A stretch of DNA of 64,000 bases from positions 124,001 to 188,000 of the forward strand of contig NZ_CABVIX010000007.1 of assembly GCF_902498185.1 (NCBI RefSeq), read 5' to 3'. The notes under the pieces were generated by a model that saw nothing but the letters and a program-made list of their open reading frames with translations, searched no databases and was not told where the DNA came from. Within the stretch, counting starts at the first letter, position 1, and every line of letters starts with the position of its first letter. Shown one piece after another: positions 36,648 through 45,800 of this stretch. The position numbers were made by a program, and so were the translations under genes. The DNA is from Pseudomonas fluorescens (GTDB lineage Bacteria; Pseudomonadota; Gammaproteobacteria; Pseudomonadales; Pseudomonadaceae).

Positions 36648-37298
36648 GTGTCTCGCCATCCCTGGCTGACCTTGGCCGCGGTGCTGGGCTGGAGCGGGCT
36701 TGCCGTGCAGCTGCACCTGGTGCTGCTGGTGCGCTGGCAGGAGCAGGCCAGCCTGGTCGGGGGGCTGGTCAACCTGTTCAGTTATTTCACGGTATTGAGC
36801 AACACCCTGGTCGCCACAGTGCTGAGCTACGCGGCGTTTGGACGCGAGGGGCGCGCACGGCAGTGGTTCTTATCGCCGCCGGTCAGTTCGGCCATCGCAA
36901 CCAGCATCGTCCTGGTGGCGCTGGCCTATAGCCTGCTTCTGCGCCACCTCTGGCATCCCGAGGGCTGGCAGCGGCTGGCGGACGAGCTGCTGCACGATGT
37001 CATGCCGGTGCTTTTCGTCGTGTACTGGTGGCGCTGCGTCCCGAAGGGCAGCCTGCGTCTGCGCCATGTGCTGGCCTGGGCGCTGTACCCGGCTGGGTAT
37101 TTCGCCTTCGCGCTCTGGCGCGGGCATGTGATCGGGGTCTATCCGTATCCCTTCATCGATGTAGCCGAGCTGGGCTATGCCCAGTCCATGCTCAATGCCT
37201 TGGGCGTGCTGGCAGGTTTCTGGATCATCGGCCTGCTGTTGCTCGGACTGGACCGCTGGCAGGGCCGTCGCCAAGCGCTGGCCCAGGCGCGATCCTGA
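36648..37298 (+). CDS. Pr6Pr family membrane protein
   Basis: The 216-residue protein has six predicted membrane segments and the family features FSYFTVLSNTLVA, LLHDVMPVLFVVYWW and YPAGYFAFALWRG, then PYPFIDV. The Pr6Pr family has six helices with conserved prolines, related to the FAR-17a/AIG1 group; its function is unknown. It begins with GTG directly after the VF530-family stop, so translation is probably coupled. Confidence 0.83.
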   Translation: MSRHPWLTLAAVLGWSGLAVQLHLVLLVRWQEQASLVGGLVNLFSYFTVLSNTLVATVLSYAAFGREGRARQWFLSPPVSSAIATSIVLVALAYSLLLRHLWHPEGWQRLADELLHDVMPVLFVVYWWRCVPKGSLRLRHVLAWALYPAGYFAFALWRGHVIGVYPYPFIDVAELGYAQSMLNALGVLAGFWIIGLLLLGLDRWQGRRQALAQARS

Positions 37299-37303
37299 CG
37301 GCT

Positions 37304-38074
37304 TCAATCTTCTTCGCCACTGCTATCCAGGCGCCAGTAAGCGGCAGCTTTGAGCGCGTCTTCGCGAGCGCCCTTGCTCAGGAGCAGAGCCTTGGCCTGG
37401 CGGGTCAGGCTCTTTTCCAGTGCGACCCAGCTGTACAGCTCGCCTTCTGGCAGCGCCAGATCCGCAAGCACTGCCAGCACCGCCTCACGGTGACGCTGCA
37501 CCCAGATCACCTCGACGTTCGCCTGGCTCTTGAGCGGCTGGCGCTCCTGTTCGTCCTCGATCTCGATAATTGCCAACACTGTGCGGCCTGCAGGCAGTTC
37601 TTCCAGGCGCCGGGCAATGGCCGGGATGGCGGTCTCATCGCCGATCAGCAGGTAGCTGTCGAAGATGTCGGGCACCACCAGCGAAGCGCGCGGGCCGGCG
37701 ATGTTCAGAATCTGTCCTGGTGCGGCCTGTTCGGCCCAGGTCGATGCAGGACCATCGCCATGCAGGACGAAATCGATGTCCAGCTCGCCTGCCGCCAGGT
37801 CAATGCGGCGCGGGGTGTATTCGCGCATGGTCGGGCGAGCACCGCCCTCGCGGCCCAGATTGCGTTGGTCGATCGACTGCTGTTCTTCGGGCGTGCAGCC
37901 AAACAGCAGCTTGATGTGGTCGTCGCTGCCCAGGCTGTTGAAGCCTGCGAGCTCGGGCCCGCCGAGGGTGATGCGGCGCATGCGCGGGGTGAGCTCGGTG
38001 ACGCGCAGCACGTTCAAACGGCGCTGCCTGATCTCGTGGTTGACGCGGTGAATGGCGGGTGCGTTGTCGGTCAT
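37304..38074 (-). CDS. Siderophore-interacting protein (FAD-linked ferric-siderophore reductase type)
   Basis: The 256-residue protein has an FAD-binding domain with the Arg-x-Tyr-Thr signature MREYTPRRID, the family segment ITLGGPELAGF and an NADPH-binding SIP domain (YLLIGDETAIPAIARRLEEL). Such enzymes reduce ferric siderophores in the cytosol to release iron. The start at 38074 (AGGAG 8 nt upstream) overlaps the padR stop by 4 bp (ATGA). It ends 5 bp from the convergent Pr6Pr gene. Confidence 0.88.
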   Translation of the reverse strand: MTDNAPAIHRVNHEIRQRRLNVLRVTELTPRMRRITLGGPELAGFNSLGSDDHIKLLFGCTPEEQQSIDQRNLGREGGARPTMREYTPRRIDLAAGELDIDFVLHGDGPASTWAEQAAPGQILNIAGPRASLVVPDIFDSYLLIGDETAIPAIARRLEELPAGRTVLAIIEIEDEQERQPLKSQANVEVIWVQRHREAVLAVLADLALPEGELYSWVALEKSLTRQAKALLLSKGAREDALKAAAYWRLDSSGEED

Positions 38075-38628
38075 AGATCGTTCTCCTGATCGGATGGGGC
38101 GGGACGGGCAGCGATGGCCTTGGCCGTCTCGTTGAGCAGGTCGCGGACCCGGTCGATTTCCTCGCGGCCCCAACGGCCGCTGTGCATGTGCAGGGCATGG
38201 CGCAAATTGCCCACCGCCTCATGGATTTCGGGCGGACGGTCATGGCCGCGCAGGGCTCGCTTGCTGACTTCGATGCGCATGCGTACGCCGTCCAGCGCGA
38301 TGGCTTGATCGGTCAAGGATTGCTGTCCTGCCGCGGTGATGACGTACAGGCGCTTGCTGCCCTGGGCCTGCCCGCTGATCAGCTCGGCTTCTTCAAGGAA
38401 ATTCAGGGTCGGGTAGATCACACCGGGGCTTGGACTGTAGTTGCCGTCGAACAGACCCTCGATCTGGCGGATCAGGTCATAGCCGTGCCCAGGTTGCTCG
38501 GCAAGCATGGACAGCAGCAGCAGTTTGAGGTCGCCGGGTGCGAATACGCGCGGACCTCGTTCGCCACGGCCAACGCGGCGTTCGACCGTGTCATGTCGTT
38601 CGCGGTGGGGGGGAGGGTGGTCACGCAT
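38071..38628 (-). CDS. PadR-family transcriptional regulator
   Basis: The 185-residue protein has a PadR winged-helix domain (PGDLKLLLLSMLAEQPGHGYDLIRQIE to SPGVIYPTLNFLEEAELI) and a longer C-terminal helical dimerisation region. It is translationally coupled to the siderophore-interacting flavoprotein gene, and probable operators lie just upstream, suggesting autoregulation and control of iron release. The N-terminal about 28 residues are rich in His and Arg, which could bind metal. Confidence 0.88.
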   Translation of the reverse strand: MRDHPPPHRERHDTVERRVGRGERGPRVFAPGDLKLLLLSMLAEQPGHGYDLIRQIEGLFDGNYSPSPGVIYPTLNFLEEAELISGQAQGSKRLYVITAAGQQSLTDQAIALDGVRMRIEVSKRALRGHDRPPEIHEAVGNLRHALHMHSGRWGREEIDRVRDLLNETAKAIAARPAPSDQENDL

Positions 38629-38651
38629 GATGGAACTCCGTCTGCTTCGAT

Positions 38652-38682
38652 ATATCGCAAGATATTACTCAAGATACATCTT
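38652..38682. promoter_or_regulatory. Probable PadR operator upstream of padR
   Basis: Two inverted repeats lie 25-55 bp before the padR start: ATATC-gcaa-GATAT (38652-38665) and AAGAT-AC-ATCTT (38671-38682). They share direct repeats CAAGATA 12 bp apart. This A/T-rich cluster contrasts with its surroundings and resembles the dyads bound by PadR dimers. Confidence 0.55.
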
Positions 38683-38741
38683 AAGACAAGTCCCAAAATA
38701 TTCATGCTTTTCATCGACGCCGTCGATAGGTCGCTTCTGGG

Positions 38742-41700
38742 TCAATGGGCAGCCACCTGCGCCGCTGTGCACTGGGTCGCACTGCCGGGTTCCAGGTAAG
38801 GCATCAGGATCGGCGCCATGCCTTTGAGCACCTGTACCGGCAAGGCCGAGGTGAACTTGAACGTCTCAGCCGCGCGTCCAGGAACAAAGGCTGTGAGCGT
38901 GCCGAAGTGATTATCACCGAGGAAGAACACGAAGGTCGCGGTGCGGTTCAAGGAGCGTGAGCCGATCAGACGGCCTCCGGCGCCAAAGCTTTCGATACGG
39001 TTGTCCCCCGTGCCGGTCTTGCCGCCCATGACCAGCGAGGTGCCGTCCTGCAGCTTGAAGCTGCCCGAGACGCGCCGCGCCGTACCGGCATCGACCACCT
39101 GGGACAGGGCACTGCGCAAGGCTTGAGCCACTTCGACCGGGAGGATGCGCTGGCCCCGGTCCGGATCGCTGGCAAGCCGGGTTTCATAGGGCGTATCCGC
39201 GGCGAAATGCAGGGTATCGATACGCAGGGTAGGCAGGCGCACGCCGTCGTTCTGGATGATGCCGACCAACTCTGACAAGGCGGCAGGCCGGTCTCCAGAG
39301 CTCCCGATCGCGGTCGCCAGCGACGGCACCAGATGGTCGAAGGGATAGCCCACACGTTTCCAGCGCTGGTGGATATCCAGAAACGCCTCGATCTCCACCA
39401 TGGTCCGCACGCGGCTGTCACGCGCGCCCTTGTGCCGGCTCTTGAACAGCCAGCCGTACACTTCCTGGCGCTGGAAGTAACTGGCGTTGACCGCGTCCTT
39501 GAGCTGGGCGCTGGGGTTCTTCAGCAGGTAGCCGAGCAGCCAGAGGTCCAGCGGATGGACCTTGGCGATATAGCCCTGGTCAGGCAGGTCGTACTTGCCG
39601 GGACCATAGCTGCCGTACATTTCCACCAGACGGGTGTCGGAGAGCTTGGCCGCTGCGGCCGTGCCCTTGCCAATGTGCGCGCGCACGAAAGCGTTGAAGA
39701 TGTCCTGGCTGGCCTCGGGGAACAGGTAGCGGTGCACCGCGGCCAGCCGCTGGGGCGTGACGCGCATGCTGTCGAGGAAGGTGTCCAGGCGCTGTTGCGA
39801 GGTCTTGCGCTGGTATTTCTTCCAGAAGCGCATCAGGTAGTTGGTACCCTCGCGGTCGGCGAAGCGGGCCAGGTATTCCTGACGGCGCGGGTCGGCGTCG
39901 TCCTTGAGCAACGGTTCGCGGTTGAAAGGGGATTGATAGGTCACGTAGCGCACCACATCGCGCATCAGGCGAATGAAGGGCAGGTTGATCGATTCGCGCA
40001 GGGCTTCCTTGAGGGTCGGAATTCGGCCGTTGTCTTCCTTGCGGAAGTTGTTGAACGAATGCATGCCGCCGCCTGTGAAAAACGCCTCGCCCGGGCTGGC
40101 CGAATACTTGCGCTCAAGCGCTGCGTCGAGCATCGCGGCCAAGTCCTGGTTCTTGTTCTGCATCAACCAGTCCAGCGACCAGCGGCTGATGAAGTCCAGC
40201 TCCGCAACATCGACTTTCTTCAATTCCGCAAGCGGCTTGCCAGCATATCGCTGGTGCAGCTCGGCGACGATTTCGAGATAGGTGGTCAGTACCCGCAGCT
40301 TGGCGGTAGAGCCCAGTTCCAGCTTGCTGCCTTCGTTGATGTCGAACGGTTGATCGGTGCTGTCTGTCTGGACCCGGACCCTTGAGCCATCGGCGGTACG
40401 CTCGAAGAGGGTGAAGCTGTAGCGCACCTGGTCGGTGGTCTTCGGTGTGAGCAGGCGTTCGCCGATCAGGCCTATTTCGGCGGCAAAGGCCGGGTCAGAG
40501 AGGTTTTTCAGATATTGGCTGACCTGCATCTGCAGGTTGCCCTGCAGCGTACTGGTGACAGACAGGTCGAGGCGGTCGAGGTCGTACAGCGGGCGATTGA
40601 GCATCGCGGCCAGGCGATTGCGTGCCAGGCTGATGCCCTTGTTGGTGATGATCGGCTGGATGGTCGGTTGCGCCACCCAGTCGCGGAACACGGCCTTGCT
40701 GGCCAGCGCGGCATCGGCCAGCGGGCGGTCGATCACGTTGTTGGCCGCCAGCACGCGGATATGGCTGTCGGTAAGCCACGCCAGCTCGGTGCGACCTTTT
40801 GAAAGATAGTGCGAAGGGCGGCGCTGGGCGATCATCAGCGACAGCACCTGGCGCAACGCAAGGCCACGGGCGGCCAGGCTCTGGGCGTCGGTGGCGGTTG
40901 AGGCGAGGGCCTGGTTGACCTGGTCGAAATCGGCGCCATACCAGACGCGCAAGCCCTCGGCCATGCCATGCACCTCGCCGTGACCGGGCACGGCGGACAG
41001 CGGCACACTGTTGAGGTAGTCGCGCACGATCCGCTGGCGGGCCTCCAGCGTGTCTGGGCCACCTTGGTAGGCGCGCACACTGGCCGAGATCATCTGGCGG
41101 ATCTTCTCGGCGCCCGACACGGTCAGGCCGTCTGGCGAGTGCCGGTACTTCTCCAGCTGAGTCGCCAGGGTACTGCCACCGGCCGACTGGCCGGGCAGCG
41201 CGAAGTACTTGGCAAGCTGGCTGTACGCGGCCTTGACGAAGCGCGGCCAGTCCACCGCAGGGTTGCTGCGGGGATCGTTCGGGTCGAGCAGCTCGCGGTT
41301 CTCGATGAACAGCAGGCTGTGCACCATGACGGGCGGAATCGAAGCGAATTCAGGGTACAGGTACTGCGGGTACTTGTACTGGTAAAGGGCGGAACCGCGG
41401 CAGTCGGTGATCGACAGCCCGGCCTGGCTTTTTTCGATGAAGGGGACGAACAGGTCCTGGTCGGTATAACGCATCAGCGCGGGCGAAAACTGCACCTGTT
41501 CGCTGACGAGATAGTCGCGCTTGAGCAGCCGCGGCAGAAATTCGCCCAACGAACTGTAGCCCAGGCGCTTGTCGAAAGGCCCCTCGCCGGGATACACGAT
41601 CGCGTCGCTCGGCCCTGGCTGCATCGAATAGCTCAGGGTAGCGGCAAAGCGGCTGAATTCACGAGATTGAAGCCGTGAGGTACGCACCTCCTCGGTCACG

Positions 41701-41873
41701 GCCAGGCCCGTGAGCACAGCCCCGACGATCAGGATCAGCCAGAACAGCCGCCACCACAGGCGGCGCTGACGAGGTGTTTTCGGCATTGGAGTGTCAGCCT
41801 GGGGTGCTTCGGGTGCTTCCTTTCTGGTTGGTTCCGATTGCCACAGTACGCCCATAGTCTTCAGCCCGGCCAC
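38742..41873 (-). CDS. Divergent class A penicillin-binding protein (transglycosylase/transpeptidase)
   Basis: This 1043-residue protein has a cytoplasmic tail, one membrane segment (about 41-60), a glycosyltransferase 51 domain and a transpeptidase domain. The transpeptidase motifs are intact: STAK (Ser522, Lys525), SIN (628-630) and GGKTGTG near 975. In the GT51 domain GGSTLATQ (232-239) and the Glu at 191 are kept. However, the usual ED-x2-F-x2-H-G stretch reads ENRELLDPND, and the fourth motif is altered. It is longer than PBP1a/1b. It starts at GTG 41873 or ATG 41855; neither has a strong ribosome site. It stands alone and is probably an accessory murein synthase. Confidence 0.82.
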   Translation of the reverse strand: MAGLKTMGVLWQSEPTRKEAPEAPQADTPMPKTPRQRRLWWRLFWLILIVGAVLTGLAVTEEVRTSRLQSREFSRFAATLSYSMQPGPSDAIVYPGEGPFDKRLGYSSLGEFLPRLLKRDYLVSEQVQFSPALMRYTDQDLFVPFIEKSQAGLSITDCRGSALYQYKYPQYLYPEFASIPPVMVHSLLFIENRELLDPNDPRSNPAVDWPRFVKAAYSQLAKYFALPGQSAGGSTLATQLEKYRHSPDGLTVSGAEKIRQMISASVRAYQGGPDTLEARQRIVRDYLNSVPLSAVPGHGEVHGMAEGLRVWYGADFDQVNQALASTATDAQSLAARGLALRQVLSLMIAQRRPSHYLSKGRTELAWLTDSHIRVLAANNVIDRPLADAALASKAVFRDWVAQPTIQPIITNKGISLARNRLAAMLNRPLYDLDRLDLSVTSTLQGNLQMQVSQYLKNLSDPAFAAEIGLIGERLLTPKTTDQVRYSFTLFERTADGSRVRVQTDSTDQPFDINEGSKLELGSTAKLRVLTTYLEIVAELHQRYAGKPLAELKKVDVAELDFISRWSLDWLMQNKNQDLAAMLDAALERKYSASPGEAFFTGGGMHSFNNFRKEDNGRIPTLKEALRESINLPFIRLMRDVVRYVTYQSPFNREPLLKDDADPRRQEYLARFADREGTNYLMRFWKKYQRKTSQQRLDTFLDSMRVTPQRLAAVHRYLFPEASQDIFNAFVRAHIGKGTAAAAKLSDTRLVEMYGSYGPGKYDLPDQGYIAKVHPLDLWLLGYLLKNPSAQLKDAVNASYFQRQEVYGWLFKSRHKGARDSRVRTMVEIEAFLDIHQRWKRVGYPFDHLVPSLATAIGSSGDRPAALSELVGIIQNDGVRLPTLRIDTLHFAADTPYETRLASDPDRGQRILPVEVAQALRSALSQVVDAGTARRVSGSFKLQDGTSLVMGGKTGTGDNRIESFGAGGRLIGSRSLNRTATFVFFLGDNHFGTLTAFVPGRAAETFKFTSALPVQVLKGMAPILMPYLEPGSATQCTAAQVAAH

Positions 41874-42120
41874 GATATCGTCTTGCTTGTCTGAAGCTTA
41901 GACGTTGGCCGAGTTCGGTGAAAATTTTGTGAGAAGGCTCTTCAAGTCACCTGGCCATTGCGGATCTTCCGGGATTTCTAACTGAATACCCTTGCATCTG
42001 TGGGGAAAAATGCTGTTTTAGAGGGGTGGATCGATCGCTTGCTGCGGCCGCCAGGCAAGCAGAACCCTGGCGCATGGCAGGGTGTGCGCGCAAGCGGACA
42101 GGCGCGGTTTGCCTGGGCGA

Positions 42121-42627
42121 TCAGCACGAACCACGGATGTACCATCGGTTGAGCCCTTCGGCGAAGACCACCAGGCTGATCCCCAGCAGGGCGGTATCCT
42201 TGATCAGGAAGCTGCCCAGGCTGTTCAGCCAGGGGAATCCGCCCGCGGCCTCGGCCCAGACCGGTACTGCGAACATGATCGAGAGCGTGGTGACGAATGT
42301 CACGACACCGAGCAGCCCACCCACTATCGCTGCCCTGACAGACCAATGCGAGGCAACCAGCAAAGCGGCTGTGAGCAATTCCACGACACCGAGCAGGTAC
42401 GAGGTTTTCGACTGGCCCAGGACGGTGTATAGCCAGCTGAGCCAGGGGGTGCCCTCGATCAGGGGTATCAAGGCCTCGACCTCCATCGGTGTGAACTTAA
42501 GAATGCCGATGAGCAGCATCGGCAAGACCACGCCCGTGAGCGCGATGATCCGGCCAGCGGCGATCAGCCGTTGGACACGCTCGGGATGGCGAGCACAGGG
42601 TACGGCGCTAAGCGGGGACGGCTGCAT
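42121..42627 (-). CDS. DUF417 (YkgB/RclC-like) inner membrane protein
   Basis: The 168-residue protein has four predicted membrane segments and the DUF417 pattern: RIIALTGVVLPMLLIGILKFTP with EVEALIPLIEGTPWLSWLY, then LGSFLIKDTALLGISL. E. coli RclC (YkgB) belongs here and is induced by reactive chlorine, but its activity is unknown. No rclA or rclR neighbour is present. The start has GGAGATCTCGC immediately upstream. Confidence 0.85.
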   Translation of the reverse strand: MQPSPLSAVPCARHPERVQRLIAAGRIIALTGVVLPMLLIGILKFTPMEVEALIPLIEGTPWLSWLYTVLGQSKTSYLLGVVELLTAALLVASHWSVRAAIVGGLLGVVTFVTTLSIMFAVPVWAEAAGGFPWLNSLGSFLIKDTALLGISLVVFAEGLNRWYIRGSC

Positions 42628-42833
42628 GCGAGATCTCCAGATGATATATGCGCCGGTAATCTTCCCAGGCTCGCAAGATCAGGGCATTGGCAATCCGGGA
42701 CCAGGCAGGGAGGTAAACGCTGCAATGGCGGTGGGAAAAGGCTGTCATGGCGCTGGGTCGGTCAGTAGATCTGGACAGTGCCGCGAAGCAGGCGCTGGCG
42801 CCAGGCATCAACTTCGGCCCCCTCTCCCTTTGC

Positions 42834-45800
42834 CTAGAACACAGTGTGCCCGGCCACCCGCGCGGCCACCGGCACCCCGTCGCGATAGAGCACACGATTA
42901 CCGCTGATGGCCGGCACCTTGCTGCCGGGCAGGAGGGTGCCGACCAGGTTCAGCGGGTCGCTGGCGCTGATCATCACCAGGCTTTCATCCACCGGGCGCC
43001 GCCGTACCTGGCGCAGCAGGCCGACCGCTTCGGGGAGGGCGAACTGCTCGCCGGCCAGCCCGCCGATAAAACGTCCTCCGCGGATTTCGCCACGCGCTTC
43101 CAGCCGGTGGTAGCACCGCAGCAGCTCGCGCCACGAGGGCAGCACTTCGCTTTCGCGTTCCAGCAACCGCCAGCAGACCACGCCGTAGCGGCGCAACAGG
43201 CTGCGGGCCACATGCTCCAGGCGCTGATCGCTGTCCTGGTTGCTGCTGCCCTTGCGCAACAGAGCCCAGCGTCCGGCGTGGACCATGCTGCTCGACAATG
43301 GCGCATGCCCTCGGCGACTCATCCTCGGACTGCGCTTGGCCGCCGGGGTGATCAGGCTGCGCAGGCCGGTGAAACTGTCGGCGCTGACCAATCCGGCGCC
43401 GACCAACTCCTGCAGGGCTGTTTCAAGCTCGCTGGGCAGTAGACGGGCTTCGCTGGTCAGTTCGTCGAAAAACAGCGCACCCTGCTCTTGCAACGCGCTG
43501 TGCACCCGTTGCGCACGCGGGCCCAAGGTTTCGCTGTCCGGCAGGCTGGCCAGGCTGCGCCACAGGCCGAGGTGTTCTCGCGGCAGCAACACCAGGGGCG
43601 TGCTGGGCAAGGTACTGCTGGAGGCGGTAGCCGCGAGCCTGCTCCAGGTCCATTGGCCACTGCGGCAGGCATCGTCGAGCCACTGCCGGCTGTAGTCCTT
43701 GATCCGGCTGGGCAACAGATCGGCCTCCCAGGCGCTGGCCGCCGAAGGAAAGCCCTGCAACTGGCCGAGTACTTCAGCGACGGCCAGGGGTCCTTGCAGA
43801 CGCTCTTGGGAGGACAAGTGCTGCCAGTCGAAAAGAAACCGCATGAAATCCTGCAGACTGACGGGTTCGATTTCACGGCGCAGGCGCTTGACCGTGTAGC
43901 GGTGGATGCGCGCCAGCAGATGCCGCTCGCACCACTGCAGCGCTTCGACACCAGGGCTGAAATGCCCGCGCATCACGTATCCATCTCCCTCCAACCGCGC
44001 CAGGGCTTGCGCCACATCGCTCTGGGACAGGCCAAGAGCAACGACGACCTGGGCCAAGGTCTGCGGGCCGTGGCCGCTCAGGCGCGCGCGCAGCAGTTCG
44101 GTAAGCGCCGCGTCGGCATCCAGCGGCTGGTCGAAGCCCGGCAGAACGCCAAGTGCCGGTTGCAACTGCGCGTCCGGAAACAGCGACGGCAGCAGGTTCA
44201 GGCGTTCGCGCGCCAGCCACAGACCGTGGTCGGTGCCGGTCAGGTGGCTGGCGCGTCCAGCCTTGACCAGCTGCTTGAGCCAGTCTCCCCAACCTTCATT
44301 GGCCATGACCTCGGCATCGGTGATGACCCCCAGGGACATCAGCGCCTCATGCATCTCGTCGCTGCCTGCAGGATTCGGCCAGGTTTCGGCTTGCACGGCG
44401 GCGATGGCGTCGGCATCCAGGGCTCCGAGGTCGTCGGCGCTGCGGACCTCGGTCCAGCGGCGGTTGAGCACGGCCTGGGTGCGACGCTCTTCAAGCGGTG
44501 CATCGTCGAGAAAGGCATAAGGCCGAGCGTTGAGAATGGCAGCGGCCAACGGAGAGGGCGCGGGCAGGTCTCGACTGATCAGGCGTATGCCGCCGCTTTC
44601 GATTCGCCGCAGCAGGGCCAACCAACCTTCGCTGTCCATGGCCTCGTGCAGGCAGTCGTCCAGGGTCTGCTCAACGAGTGGATGCTCAGGGATCTGCCGC
44701 TCGCCGGCGACATTCTCGAGGCAGGCGATCTGGTCTGGAAACACCGCGGCGATCAGGTCCTCGCTTTTCATGCGCTGGATCTGCGGCGCCACCTTGCGCC
44801 CGCCGACAAAGCGCGGCAGGGCCATGGCCACGCCCGCATTCCAGCGCCAGCGCACGCCAAACAGCGGCGCTTCGAGCAGCGCCTGGATCAGGATCGCCTC
44901 CGCGGTCTTGCTCGACAGGTAGCGCCAGACCTCGTCCAGGTCGAAGCTGTGGCTGGTGGACAATGACAGCACGATGGCATCTTCGCTGGCCGCGGCCTGC
45001 AGTTCGAAGTTGAAGGTGCGGCAAAAGCGCTTGCGCAGGGCCAGGCCCCAGGCTCGGTTGATACGGCTGCCGAATGGTGCATGAATGATCAGCTGCGTGC
45101 CGCCGGATTCATCGAAGAAACGCTCCATCACCAGCGTCTGCTGCGAGGGCAGGGCGCCGAGCACTTCGCGGGTGCGGCCCAGGTAGTCGAGCAACTGGCT
45201 GGCGCTGTCGTCGCCCAGGCCGAAAGCGTCGTGCAGCCATCCGCGCAACGGGCCGAAATCTCCACCGCTGGCGGTGAGGTGCTCATCGATTTCGGCTTGC
45301 AGGCGGGCAACGGCCGCGGAGAGCTCGTCACTGCGCCCGGGCGCCTCGCCCAGCCAGAACGGGATGGTCGGTGGCAGGCCATGGGCGTCCTCGACCCGCA
45401 CTCGCCCGGCCTCCACTCGCAGAATGCGGTACGAGGCGTTGCCCAGCTGGAAGATATCTCCTGCGATGCTCTCGACCGCGAAGTCTTCGTTGACGCTGCC
45501 GATGCTCAGCGCCTGGGGTTCGAGCAGCACGGCGTAGTCGGCGCTTTCAGGAATGGTCCCGCCACTGGTCAGGGCTGTCAGCTGGCTGCCACGGCGGCCC
45601 CGCAGCATGCCGCTCACCGCATCGCGGTGCACATAGGCGCTGCGCAGGCCCTGGCGGCCGTTGTAGCCTTCGGCGAGCATGCGCAGCAGGGCCTGGTAAT
45701 GGGCCCAGTCGAGTTCTGCGAAGGGGTCAGCCTGTTGCAGGCAATCGAACAGCGCACGCTCGTGCCAGGGTTGGTTGCTGACCTCGGCGACGATCTGCTG

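Noticed and set aside
42608..42748. 46-codon minus-strand frame just upstream of the DUF417 gene
   Set aside because: Its end overlaps the DUF417 start, which might suggest coupling, but no ribosome site or recognisable family is visible.
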